Assembly: GCA_035547055.1 (NCBI GenBank)
Contig: DASZVN010000118.1
Span: 1-27,496 of the forward strand
DNA from: DASZVN01 sp035547055
Lineage (GTDB): Bacteria > Pseudomonadota > Alphaproteobacteria > Rhizobiales > Methylopilaceae
DNA length: 27,496 nt
Direction of reading: 5' to 3'
This document shows positions 15,901-26,551 of this stretch, piece after piece. Below the pieces are notes generated by a model. The model had not been told where the DNA came from, searched no databases, and worked only from the letters and a program-made list of their open reading frames with translations. Positions within the stretch are counted from its first letter, which is position 1, and each line of letters starts with the position of its first letter. The position numbers and the translations under genes were made by a program.

Positions 15901-16020
15901 TGGCCTTCTCCGGCTCGCTTCGCTCGCCACCTCCCCGCTTCGCCGGGAGGATTCTCAGCCTCGCTGCAGCGGATCCTCCCCCGTCGCAGACGGGGCGGGG
16001 GACCATGCGACGCATGGTGG
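15901..16020. repeat. Compound palindromic repeat between convergent cckA and alaS
   Basis: Three hairpins lie in the 169-base gap. CCTCCC/GGGAGG is at 15930-15935 and 15945-15950. CCCCGTC-gca-GACGGGG is at 15979-15995. ACCATGC-gac-GCATGGT is at 16002-16018. The flanking ctccggctcgcttcgctcgc is also characteristic. I recall this string of modules as a dispersed Rhizobiales intergenic element. Its place between two converging genes suggests a two-way terminator, although no U-tract is present. Confidence 0.75.
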
Positions 16021-16033
16021 AGAGGCAAAGCGC

Positions 16034-18703
<2,670 letters not shown>

Positions 18704-18889
18704 CGCGTAGAAGCCGTTCCGTTTGCCCGCAGGGTCCTGCGAAAGCCGCCTTCCTTAGCCGGGGCCGCCGGGACTGTCCAGAAATCCACCGGAAAGTGGA
18801 AATCCAGCCGGCGGCTCCCCGCCGGCGCGCTGGCGCCGTCCCGGAACCGCCGCTAGCGTCCGGGGCCGTACAACCTTGGGAGGTTCCCG

Positions 18890-19327
18890 GTGCTGCGCTT
18901 CGCCGTTGCCGCCGTTTCGTTCCTGGCCGTCGCCGGGCCGGCCATCGCCGCGCCGTCGGGCTGGCAGGCCGCAAGCGACCACCACAAGGTCTGCGATGCG
19001 GCGGTGCCGCCGAACTGGACCAAGGGCGCGTACGGCCTCGGCATGAAGGCGCCGCAGAACCACGCCACCCTCGCCATGTCGAGCACCGAGGCCGACCTCG
19101 CGACGGCGAAGCAGGTGTTCGGCGGCAGCTTCCACGTCACGCAGACGCTCGAGGATTCCGCAGGCCGCTACTGGGTCGCCTATGACGTCGCCGGGCGCCG
19201 CAAGAGCACCGGCTGGTATGTCGCGGTCGTCAGCGGGCCGACGCTCTGCGCGATGCAACTGACCTTCGACGCCGGCCTGCCCGACGCCGATGCCCGGGCC
19301 ATCGTTCTCAGCCTGCACAAGCGCTGA
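18890..19327 (+). CDS. Small secreted protein, function unknown
   Basis: I do not recognise the family. The protein has 145 residues, with a clean signal peptide MLRFAVAAVSFLAVAGPAIA cut before AP, so the mature form of about 125 residues is probably periplasmic. Two cysteines in the mature part (Cys35 and Cys120) could form a disulfide. The body has no membrane segment and looks like a compact alpha/beta fold, with strands such as GRYWVAYDVAG and GWYVAVVSG. The start is a GTG with a strong ribosome site (GGGAGG, 18878-18883) six bases before it; no better ATG exists. It is divergent from alaS (186-base gap) and convergent with the SMR exporter, 15 bases away. No function can be assigned from context. 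Confidence 0.8.
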   Translation: MLRFAVAAVSFLAVAGPAIAAPSGWQAASDHHKVCDAAVPPNWTKGAYGLGMKAPQNHATLAMSSTEADLATAKQVFGGSFHVTQTLEDSAGRYWVAYDVAGRRKSTGWYVAVVSGPTLCAMQLTFDAGLPDADARAIVLSLHKR

Positions 19328-19342
19328 CACCCGGCGTTCGCT

Positions 19343-19657
19343 TCAGCCGGCGAGCTTGAGCCCGGCGACGCCGGCCAGAATGAAGGCGATGCAGGCGAGG
19401 CGGGCGGGCGTTGCGGCGTCGCCGAACAGCCAGATCCCGAGGATCACGGTGCCGACGGTGCCAATGCCGGTCCACACCGCATAGGCGGTGCCGAGCGGCA
19501 GATGGCGGACCGCGATGCCGAGCAGGACGACGCTCGCGATCATCGCGAGCGCGGTGAGCACCGAGGGCACGAGGCGGGAAAAGCCCTCGGCATATTTCAG
19601 GCCGACGGCCCAGCCGATCTCGCACAGGCCGGCCGCAAGGAGAATCACCCACGACAT
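19343..19657 (-). CDS. sugE: SMR-family exporter of the SugE/Gdx (guanidinium) type
   Basis: This 104-residue, four-helix inner-membrane protein of the small multidrug resistance family works as a dimer driven by proton exchange. The essential Glu13 lies in LCEIGWAVGLKYAEGFSR. That wording, especially GWAVGLKYAEGF, is typical of the SugE/Gdx branch, which exports guanidinium, rather than the EmrE branch. The later helices carry LPLGTAYAVWTGIGTVGTVI. The start is preceded by a GGAG ribosome site about ten bases upstream. The leader holds a two-hairpin guanidine-II riboswitch, which independently supports guanidinium as the substrate. The gene lies downstream of recA on the same strand but should have its own regulated leader. 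Confidence 0.93.
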   Translation of the reverse strand: MSWVILLAAGLCEIGWAVGLKYAEGFSRLVPSVLTALAMIASVVLLGIAVRHLPLGTAYAVWTGIGTVGTVILGIWLFGDAATPARLACIAFILAGVAGLKLAG

Positions 19658-19674
19658 GGAACGCTCCGCCAGGA

Positions 19675-19725
19675 GGCGGGGCCGTCCCCACCGGGAAACC
19701 GGACGATCGGCGAGGTCGTCCTCGC
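19675..19725 (-). ncRNA. Guanidine-II (mini-ykkC) riboswitch in the sugE leader
   Basis: On the minus strand two hairpins carry the class-defining ACGR loops. The first is GCGAGG-ACGA-CCTCGC (19725 to 19710), a perfect 6-bp stem. The second is GGTGGGG-ACGG-CCCCGCC (19692 to 19675), a 7-bp stem with one U-G pair. A 17-base linker joins them. The second hairpin ends 17 bases before the sugE ATG, next to the ribosome site, as in known examples. In this class, guanidinium is bound by the two loops together and turns on translation, commonly of SugE-type SMR genes. Structure and gene context agree. Binding is inferred. Confidence 0.87.
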
Positions 19726-19804
19726 GGGCTCGATGTGGGACGGGAGGGGCAGGCCGTCAATCTTGCGGGGGCGAGCATGCGGGCAGCCCCACGGCCCGCG
19801 AGAC

Positions 19805-19858
19805 GTGGGCATCGGCTGAGCCGATGCCCACCCTACGATGCGATGCTACGATGCGATG
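19805..19858. repeat. Perfect 12-bp palindrome plus a 13-bp tandem repeat after recA
   Basis: GTGGGCATCGGC (19805-19816) and GCCGATGCCCAC (19820-19831) form a perfect 12-bp stem with a TGA loop. This is followed directly by CTACGATGCGATG twice in tandem (19833-19845 and 19846-19858). The palindrome resembles common GTGGGCA... dispersed repeats. It begins just after the recA stop and could end the recA transcript, although no U-tract follows on the minus strand. Confidence 0.8.
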
Positions 19859-19862
19859 CCGT

Positions 19863-20903
<1,041 letters not shown>

Positions 20904-20995
20904 GGAGGTTCCTTCGACGACCCGGAGAGGGGATGGCGACATGGCCGGCGCTCCATCTGTGCCACGCGACGCGGCGGGGGATCAATGCGGCAGAT

Positions 20996-21010
20996 GTACC
21001 CGTTTTGTTC
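20996..21010 (-). promoter_or_regulatory. Candidate LexA (SOS) box of recA, one half-site imperfect
   Basis: Alphaproteobacterial LexA binds the direct repeat GTTC-N7-GTTC. On the plus strand the sequence is GTAC-CCGTTTT-GTTC, so one half is perfect, the spacing is exact, and the other half differs by one base. Read toward recA it is GAAC-N7-GTAC. The position, 93 to 107 bases before the recA start, suits an operator overlapping the promoter. No other candidate was noticed in this gap. Confidence 0.5.
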
Positions 21011-21041
21011 TCGCCTGGCAAGAGGCTCGGCGGCGGCATGA

Positions 21042-21136
21042 TTCCGAAACGTGCGTAGCGGTTTTGGAAAGAGGATCATGCTCAAGCAAGAGGCTGGAGC
21101 AGGATGGCAACTCGAAGCGAAGCCATCCCGTTCTAG
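21042..21136. repeat. Rhizobiales-type dispersed repeat with terminal hairpin, flippase 3' end
   Basis: The stretch has the modules tccgaaacgtgcgtagcggt, aaagaggatcatgctcaagc and ctggagcaggatggc...ttctag. I recognise these as a diverged copy of a repeat that is abundant in Rhizobiales genomes (GAAGCGGTTTTCCGGAAAAGATCATGC type). 21094-21108 and 21122-21136 form a 15-base imperfect stem (12 matches, including the perfect GGATGGC/GCCATCC) with a 13-base loop. The stem covers the flippase stop codon (21133-21135) and may act as its terminator or mRNA end. Confidence 0.6.
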
Positions 21137-22608
21137 GTCGGCCTGATCTCTGGCACGCGCGGCGCCCGGAGCCCGCGCATGGTCGCGAGCGCGCGGCGGA
21201 TTTCGTCGGCGAGGGGATGGCGGGCGGCGAACAGGCCGAGGATCCAGCAGAGGCCTGCGAGCGCGCCGGCGCCGACGCCGGCCATTTGCGACAGCGCGAG
21301 ATCGAACCCGTTCAGGGCGATCACGAGGAGGGGCCCCGCGAGGGTGCAGAGCGTCACGACGATGCTGCGGCCCATCGCTCCGGCGAGTTCGCCCCAGGTG
21401 AAATCGACGTGGCGGCGGATGGCCACGAGGCACATGACGACGAGAATCACATTGGTTGCGGCCGTGCTCCAGGCGACGGCCTCCAGGCCGAGGAACGAGG
21501 CGCCGCCGATCAGGGCGAGCCGGATCGGCAGGAAGATGAGATTCAGCATGGTGGTCTGGTGCACCGCGCCGGCGGCGACGAGGAGCGCATAGCCGAGCCC
21601 GGCGACCAGGAAATAGGGCAGGAAGCCAACCGCCATGATCCTGACCAGCGGCACGACGGCGTCCCAGCCCGGGCCGAGCGTGATCTCGACCGCGGGGTAG
21701 GCGAGGAGGGCGAGCGTCGCGAGGATCGGCATCCACGCCGCGGCGACGAAGCCGACGGCGCCGAGATAGACCGGCTTGAGGTCGTCGCCGAGCCGTCCGG
21801 CCGCGGCGAAGGCCGGCAGCGCGATCGGCCGGAGCAGCGTCAGCACCACCCGGTCGGGCAGTTGCGCCAGCATCAGCGCGCGGCTGAACAGGCCGACCGC
21901 CTCGAGATTCATGATGCGGCCGAGGAGGAGCGCGGGCAGGAGATCCGACGCGCGGACCAGGACGGCCGTCGCCGTCGAGTAGCCGCCAAAGTGGAGGATG
22001 TTGCGCCATTCGTCGAGGCGCGGCCGGAAGATCCAGAAATCGGGGCGCAGCGCGAGCGCGAGTGCGGTCGCGACCACCGCGGTGGCGAGTCCGGCCCAGG
22101 CGAAGCTCATATAGCTGAAGCCGAGAAGCGCCAGCGCGACGGTGACCGCGGCGGTAGCCGTCGCCGTGGTGACATTGATGAGGGCGAGCTTGCCGAAGGC
22201 CATGTCGCGCCGCATCAGCGCCATCACCGGCCCGGCCAGGCTGCCGGCGAGGAAGGCGACCGCCACGACGTGGAGATAGGGGACGATGCCGGCCTGGTGA
22301 TAGAGCCGGGCGAACGGCTCGGCCGCGAGCCACAGCAGGGCGGCGAGCGCGGCCGACATCGCGAGCGTCACCGTGAAGGCGGTCTGGACCACGGGGCGGC
22401 TGATCTCGGCGCGCTGGATGAGGAAGGCGACGGTGCCGAAGTCGCGGAGCGATTCGGCGGTGGCGAGCGCGGTGGTGGCGATGATCGAGAGGCCGATCTC
22501 CTCCGGCGTGAGCAGGCGCGAGACCGCCGCCATCGCCGCGAGGTTGGCGAGCAGCACGAGGTAGCGGTCGAGCGAGCTGAACAGCAGCGCGCGCCTGATG
22601 CCGGTCAT
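21133..22608 (-). CDS. Polysaccharide-type flippase of the MOP superfamily (Wzx/TuaB-like)
   Basis: This 491-residue integral membrane protein has about 12-14 helices spread over its whole length. It begins MTGIRRALLFSSLDRYLVLL, with the N-terminal SRLLTPEEIGLSIIATT pattern of the Polysacc_synt family (the SRLLTPEEFG-like motif). Mid-protein are GGYSTATAVLVRASDLLPALLLGR and LEAVGLFSRALMLAQLPDRV (in segments), typical of lipopolysaccharide/exopolysaccharide translocases. Such proteins flip lipid-linked glycans, or sometimes other amphiphilic products, to the periplasmic face. No glycosyltransferase genes are seen beside it in the window. It starts 21 bases after the JmjC-like gene and is very probably co-transcribed with it. 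The substrate is unknown. Confidence 0.9.
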   Translation of the reverse strand: MTGIRRALLFSSLDRYLVLLANLAAMAAVSRLLTPEEIGLSIIATTALATAESLRDFGTVAFLIQRAEISRPVVQTAFTVTLAMSAALAALLWLAAEPFARLYHQAGIVPYLHVVAVAFLAGSLAGPVMALMRRDMAFGKLALINVTTATATAAVTVALALLGFSYMSFAWAGLATAVVATALALALRPDFWIFRPRLDEWRNILHFGGYSTATAVLVRASDLLPALLLGRIMNLEAVGLFSRALMLAQLPDRVVLTLLRPIALPAFAAAGRLGDDLKPVYLGAVGFVAAAWMPILATLALLAYPAVEITLGPGWDAVVPLVRIMAVGFLPYFLVAGLGYALLVAAGAVHQTTMLNLIFLPIRLALIGGASFLGLEAVAWSTAATNVILVVMCLVAIRRHVDFTWGELAGAMGRSIVVTLCTLAGPLLVIALNGFDLALSQMAGVGAGALAGLCWILGLFAARHPLADEIRRALATMRGLRAPRVPEIRPT

Positions 22609-22629
22609 CCTGCCCCCGCGGCGCCGGCG

Positions 22630-23523
22630 TCAGAGGCGGCCGGCGGCGGCGCCGCGCGGCATCATCCGCCGGAGCGAGCCCAGCGTCCGGAAGGCGGCGA
22701 GCTTGGAAGCATCGACGAGCCGGCTCCGCCCTGGCGGGCTCGGATGGAGGCCGAGCCGCTTCAGGCGGGCGTTGAGCGCGAAGAGGTCGGCTTCCGGGTT
22801 GTCGAGCGGGGCGAAATTGACGCTCACCGCGACCGAGATCTCGGGGCCGTTCTGCGCCCAGTGCGGATAGAGCATCGGCACGTGGACACCCTTGCCGGGG
22901 CCGAGATCGACCTGGATCGCCTTGGCCTGCTTGGCGGCGTCGTGATGGGCGGCGTTGTAGTCGCCGCTCCAGAACGCCTCGCGCTCGGCGGCCGGGACGA
23001 TCGCAGGGTCGCTGCCGTCGAAGACGTAGAAGGTCTTGCGGCCATGCACCTGCATCAGGAGGTTGTGCGAATCGTCCATGTGGTAGGGCGTGATCCGCCC
23101 CGGCGAGGCCAGGAGCACGGTGCAGATCGGGGTGCGGTAGCGGCTTGCGAGGTCGATGCCGAGCACCTCCGCCAGCTCGGCGAAGAAGGCCTGGAGCAGC
23201 CGGGCATAGTCGGGATGGCGATGCGACGCCTTCAGCACGATCAGGACGTCGCCGTCCGGCAGGCGGCGCAGCGCCTCGCCGACGGTCATGCGCTCGGGCA
23301 GTGCCGCCCAGCCGTCCGCGGTCTGCGCCGCGCCGATCTCGAAATGGCAGGCGAGCCCGTTCGCCTCGAAATAGTCGACCAGGCCTGCCAGCGCATCCAT
23401 GCCGAGGAGCGGGTGGGCCGAGAGGCGGTGGCCGAAATTGAAGGTCTTTCGCTCCAGCTCGTCGCGGAAGCCGCCCGAGGATGCGCTCGCCTCGTCGAAG
23501 AATTGCGTCGCCCTGGTCTGCAT
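22630..23523 (-). CDS. JmjC/cupin-like domain protein, putative Fe(II)/2-oxoglutarate oxygenase
   Basis: The 297-residue protein contains a cupin-like JmjC core from about residue 80 to 240. The iron-binding HxD is His148-x-Asp150 in ITPYHMDDSHNLLMQVHGRK, and the distal ligand is probably His221 in HVPMLYPHWAQNGPEISVAV. This arrangement (PxHxD, then about 70 residues, then PHWxxN) is that of bacterial cupin_8/JmjC-like oxygenases, which hydroxylate proteins or small molecules. The N-terminal 80 residues (for example FNFGHRLSAHPLLGMDALAG) are helical and of unknown role. Members with this layout are often found in polysaccharide or secondary-product loci. It is the first gene of a two-gene unit with the flippase and is divergent from the methyltransferase. 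Oxygenase activity is inferred from the intact triad. Confidence 0.8.
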   Translation of the reverse strand: MQTRATQFFDEASASSGGFRDELERKTFNFGHRLSAHPLLGMDALAGLVDYFEANGLACHFEIGAAQTADGWAALPERMTVGEALRRLPDGDVLIVLKASHRHPDYARLLQAFFAELAEVLGIDLASRYRTPICTVLLASPGRITPYHMDDSHNLLMQVHGRKTFYVFDGSDPAIVPAAEREAFWSGDYNAAHHDAAKQAKAIQVDLGPGKGVHVPMLYPHWAQNGPEISVAVSVNFAPLDNPEADLFALNARLKRLGLHPSPPGRSRLVDASKLAAFRTLGSLRRMMPRGAAAGRL

Positions 23524-23740
23524 GGATGACGGCCCCCGCCTCGGCGCGGTCGATCCGACAGACTCTCAGTCGTCCCCGTGCCGAACAATCCGCCGGAAGC
23601 GGGACGCTGCCCACTCCGGTCGGAGGGTCGGCGCCCGAAGGACGGGCGCGGCATCGGCGCCGCAGGCTGCACCCTGCCGCAGATTCGTCACAGAATCGGA
23701 TGCCCCATCGCGCCGCCCGAAACGGGATGGACTGCGCGCC

Positions 23741-24592
23741 TTGCGACCGCTGCTGTGGCGTCTGCGCCAGAAGGAGATCCGCCTCCTGGCGCGCTGGCTG
23801 GTAGGGCAGGATCCCCGATCGCGGACCGCCGCGGCGATCGCCGCGCTCCGCGACGCTCCGGTCGCGCGCGGCGTCTTCGCGGCGGCGCTCGGCTACCGGC
23901 GGCCCTACGCCACGATCGCCACCGCGGCGGCGGCGATCGCCGGCCACGAGGGCGGCGGCCATCTCAGTGCCGACTATGCGCGGGAGACGCTGCGCGCGGC
24001 CGCGCGGCCTCGTCCGAGCGACTACGCCGCGCTCTACCATCTCCAGCCGCTGGCGCCGCAGCTCCACCACGTGTTCGACTTCGGCGGCTTCGTCGGCACC
24101 CTCTATTACTGCTACACGAACTATCTCGATTTCGCGTCGGACCTCGTCTGGACGGTCTACGACCTGCCGGAGACCGACGCTGAAGGGGAGCGCCTGGCGG
24201 CGGAGCGGGGCGAGCGGCGGCTCCGCTTCAGCACGCGCCTCGCCGACGCCGAGGGGGCCGACATGTTCGTCGCCTGCGGATCGATCCATTATTTCGAGGA
24301 GCCGCTGCCGAGCCTGATCGGCCGCCTGGCCGACAAGCCGCACTACGTCCTCATCAACCGCTCGCCGATCGCCGAGGCCGCGGCGCCGTTCGCCGCCGTG
24401 CAGGACGGCGGGTCCTATCTCCTGCCCTGCATCGTCCATCCCCATGCGGCGCTGCTCGATGGCTTCGGCGCGATCGGCTACGATCTTATCGACGAATGGC
24501 GCGCGCCGGAGCACTCGCTGATGATCCCGGGCTATCCCGAGCGCTCGGTGCCGGCCTATTCCGGCATGTTCCTGCGCCGCCATGACGCTTGA
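23741..24592 (+). CDS. Putative methyltransferase, TIGR04325 type
   Basis: The core from VFDFGGFVGTLYYCYTNYL through LVWTVYDLPETDAEG to MFVACGSIHYFEEPLPSLIG fits the TIGR04325 methyltransferase family: an FDFGG glycine motif, a W.VyDlp.. strand and a ..cgsiqY... strand. These are found in glycan and natural-product loci. The start is uncertain. No ATG or GTG lies in frame between 23522 and the conserved core, so I chose the TTG at 23741, which gives 283 residues, a fitting length. The alternative, ATG at 23522, gives 356 residues, overlaps the divergent gene by two bases and adds an Arg-rich N-terminus with no family look. The gene overlaps the phosphopantetheinyl transferase by 11 bases, so the two are coupled. 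Its substrate is unknown. Confidence 0.75.
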   Translation: MRPLLWRLRQKEIRLLARWLVGQDPRSRTAAAIAALRDAPVARGVFAAALGYRRPYATIATAAAAIAGHEGGGHLSADYARETLRAAARPRPSDYAALYHLQPLAPQLHHVFDFGGFVGTLYYCYTNYLDFASDLVWTVYDLPETDAEGERLAAERGERRLRFSTRLADAEGADMFVACGSIHYFEEPLPSLIGRLADKPHYVLINRSPIAEAAAPFAAVQDGGSYLLPCIVHPHAALLDGFGAIGYDLIDEWRAPEHSLMIPGYPERSVPAYSGMFLRRHDA

Positions 24593-25325
24593 AGCCGATG
24601 CCCGGCCGTCGGCCGGCCGCGAAGTCGTCGCGCCGGGAACGGTCGATCTCTGGCTGTGGCGGCTCGACGCCGGCGAGGACGAGGCCGCGCGTCTCGCCGA
24701 ATTGCTCGATCCCGAAGAACGCGCCCGCGCCGGCCGCTTCGTCTTTCCGGTGCATGCGCGCCGCTTCGTCGCCGGCCGCGCCCGGCTGCGGCTGATCCTG
24801 CAGGATTATCTCGGCATCCCCGCGGCGGCGCTCGGCTTCGCCTATGGGCCGCAGGGCAAGCCCGAGGTGGCGATGCCGCCCGGCGCGCCCCCGCTCCACT
24901 TCAACCTCAGCCACACCGGCGACCTCGCCGCGCTCGCCGTCTCGGCCGAAGCGCCTCTCGGGGTCGATATCGAGCACGTCGCGCCGGTGAAGGAGGATGT
25001 CGCCGGCCATTTCTTCTCGGCTGCCGAGCAGGCGGCGCTGAAGGCACTTCCAGAGGCGGGGCGCGAGCGCGCCTTCTTCCGCTGCTGGACCCGCAAGGAG
25101 GCGATGGTGAAGGCGCTCGGTGGCGGGCTTTCGATCGAGCTCGCGCGCTTCGATGTGACGCTCGGCCCGGACGAGCCGGCCCGCCTGCTCCGCCTCGACG
25201 GCGCGCCGGATGCGCCGCGGCGCTGGAGCCTGCTTCACTTCGAGCCGGCGGCGGATATCGTCGGCGCGGTGGCGGTTCCTTTCCGCCAGTGTGCGCTGGT
25301 GTGGAGAAGCTCGACTTCGGGATAG
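24582..25325 (+). CDS. 4'-phosphopantetheinyl transferase, Sfp type
   Basis: The enzyme moves the phosphopantetheine arm from coenzyme A to a serine of carrier proteins, which activates NRPS and PKS lines. The 247 residues are the length of the two-lobed Sfp class. The motifs are HFNLSHTG at 106-113, GVDIE at 127-131 (Mg ligands Asp129 and Glu131) and FFRCWTRKEAMVKALGGGL around 165-183 (Glu173). The ATG lies inside the methyltransferase end, with an 11-base overlap. The 3' end overlaps the convergent hydrolase by 91 bases. It most likely primes the carrier domain of the megasynthase that ends about 1.2 kb away. Confidence 0.95.
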   Translation: MTLEADARPSAGREVVAPGTVDLWLWRLDAGEDEAARLAELLDPEERARAGRFVFPVHARRFVAGRARLRLILQDYLGIPAAALGFAYGPQGKPEVAMPPGAPPLHFNLSHTGDLAALAVSAEAPLGVDIEHVAPVKEDVAGHFFSAAEQAALKALPEAGRERAFFRCWTRKEAMVKALGGGLSIELARFDVTLGPDEPARLLRLDGAPDAPRRWSLLHFEPAADIVGAVAVPFRQCALVWRSSTSG

Positions 25326-26545
25326 GGCGAGGGGTTGCGCTTCAGCAGCGGGCTTGGCTCGCCCTTGAGATAGGTGTCGAAGAAGGCGCGGAGATAGGCG
25401 TTGACGATCGCCTCGGCGCGGAGGGGGTCGAGCGTCAGCCACGATTTCAGGAAGGCGCGGGAGAAGATGCGGTCGCTGAAGCTCTCGTGCCAGGCGTTGC
25501 GGATGGTGATGCCATAGCCGCGCGGCCCGGCGAGGAGCCGATGCTGGCGGCCGAGGTCGTAGTTGGTGAAGCCCCAGTAATAGCGCGTGCCGGCATCGGG
25601 CGAGCGGAGCTTGTCGGCGCCGATGGCGTAGTCGCTCGTCATCAGGAAATAGGGCTTCCCGGCGAGCCCGCCGCTCGCCGCAGCGCCGAACAGCCAGCCG
25701 TCCATGTTGACCGCCGCGACCACCCGCGGGTCGATCGCCTCGGCCTCCGCTGCGGTCGAGCCGCCGAACGACCAGCCGAAGAAGCCGACCTTGGCGAAGT
25801 CGAGCCGCTCGCGCCATGCGAGGTCGGGCAGGGCGGTGGCGCAGGCCTGGAGCCGGTCGAGCGCGGCCAGCGCCTTCTCGGCCTCGAGACGGGTCTTCTC
25901 GCCGCCGCGGCGGACCGTCGCCGCATAGGCGTCGAGGGTGGAGAAATCGAGCACGAGCTTCTGTGTCGCGACCGTCTCGGCATCGGCGCCGGGCGGCAGC
26001 GGGTCGTGGCTGATGTCGTCGATCGCGAGCACGGCGTAGCCGTGGCTCGCGAGGTCGGCCGCCGCGAGGCTGTTCTGGTCGCGCGTGCCGTCGATCGCGG
26101 GTGCGTAGAGCACGATCGGGACGCGGGCGTTGCCGGCTGGCCGGAGCGCCGCGAGCGCGGCGACGCACCCCGGCGGCGGCAGCCCAGCCGTCGTCGCCGG
26201 CAGCCAGAGGCGGGCGACGATCGGCGCGCCGCCTTCGGCCGGAGGCGGCAAGGTGAGATCGAGGCTCGCGACCGGCAGTGGGCCGCTCGGTGGCGGCGGC
26301 ATACGGCCGGCGAACAGCTCGACCGCAGCGGCGAGGCGCGGCAGCGCCGGGACGAACAGCAGGCCGCCGAGTAGAAGGCCGAGCACCGCCGTGGCACCGG
26401 CGCCGGCGAGGCGGCCCGGCCGCTCGTCGCGCCATTCGACGACGAGAAGGCCGAGCGTGACGGCGAGCACCGCGACGCCGATCATCCAGCCGAAGCGGTC
26501 GCGGAACTGGTCCGGCCTCAGCTCTTCGAGGCGCGCCAGGTTCAT
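25235..26545 (-). CDS. Membrane-anchored alpha/beta hydrolase (PAF-acetylhydrolase-like)
   Basis: The 436-residue protein starts with two membrane helices (about 21-37 and 47-66), followed by an alpha/beta-hydrolase domain. The nucleophile elbow is GFFGWSFGGS with Ser259. Asp282 (VNMDGW) and His353 (NAWHESFSD) complete a likely triad. The layout resembles bacterial platelet-activating-factor acetylhydrolase-like or dienelactone-hydrolase-like lipases and esterases. The catalytic domain probably faces the periplasm, but topology is inferred. It starts six bases after the megasynthase stop, so it is in the same operon and may cleave, release or transfer its product. The C-terminal 30 residues overlap the convergent phosphopantetheinyl transferase gene. 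Confidence 0.85.
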   Translation of the reverse strand: MNLARLEELRPDQFRDRFGWMIGVAVLAVTLGLLVVEWRDERPGRLAGAGATAVLGLLLGGLLFVPALPRLAAAVELFAGRMPPPPSGPLPVASLDLTLPPPAEGGAPIVARLWLPATTAGLPPPGCVAALAALRPAGNARVPIVLYAPAIDGTRDQNSLAAADLASHGYAVLAIDDISHDPLPPGADAETVATQKLVLDFSTLDAYAATVRRGGEKTRLEAEKALAALDRLQACATALPDLAWRERLDFAKVGFFGWSFGGSTAAEAEAIDPRVVAAVNMDGWLFGAAASGGLAGKPYFLMTSDYAIGADKLRSPDAGTRYYWGFTNYDLGRQHRLLAGPRGYGITIRNAWHESFSDRIFSRAFLKSWLTLDPLRAEAIVNAYLRAFFDTYLKGEPSPLLKRNPSPYPEVELLHTSAHWRKGTATAPTISAAGSK

Positions 26546-26551
26546 GGCCGG

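Noticed and set aside
18781..18815. Short direct repeat gaaatccaccgg / gaaatccagccgg in the alaS leader
   Set aside because: It is short and imperfect, with no link to a known regulatory site; not enough to call a feature.
19658..19800. A guanidine-I (ykkC) type riboswitch
   Set aside because: None of the longer conserved ykkC segments are seen. The two ACGR hairpins fit guanidine-II instead.
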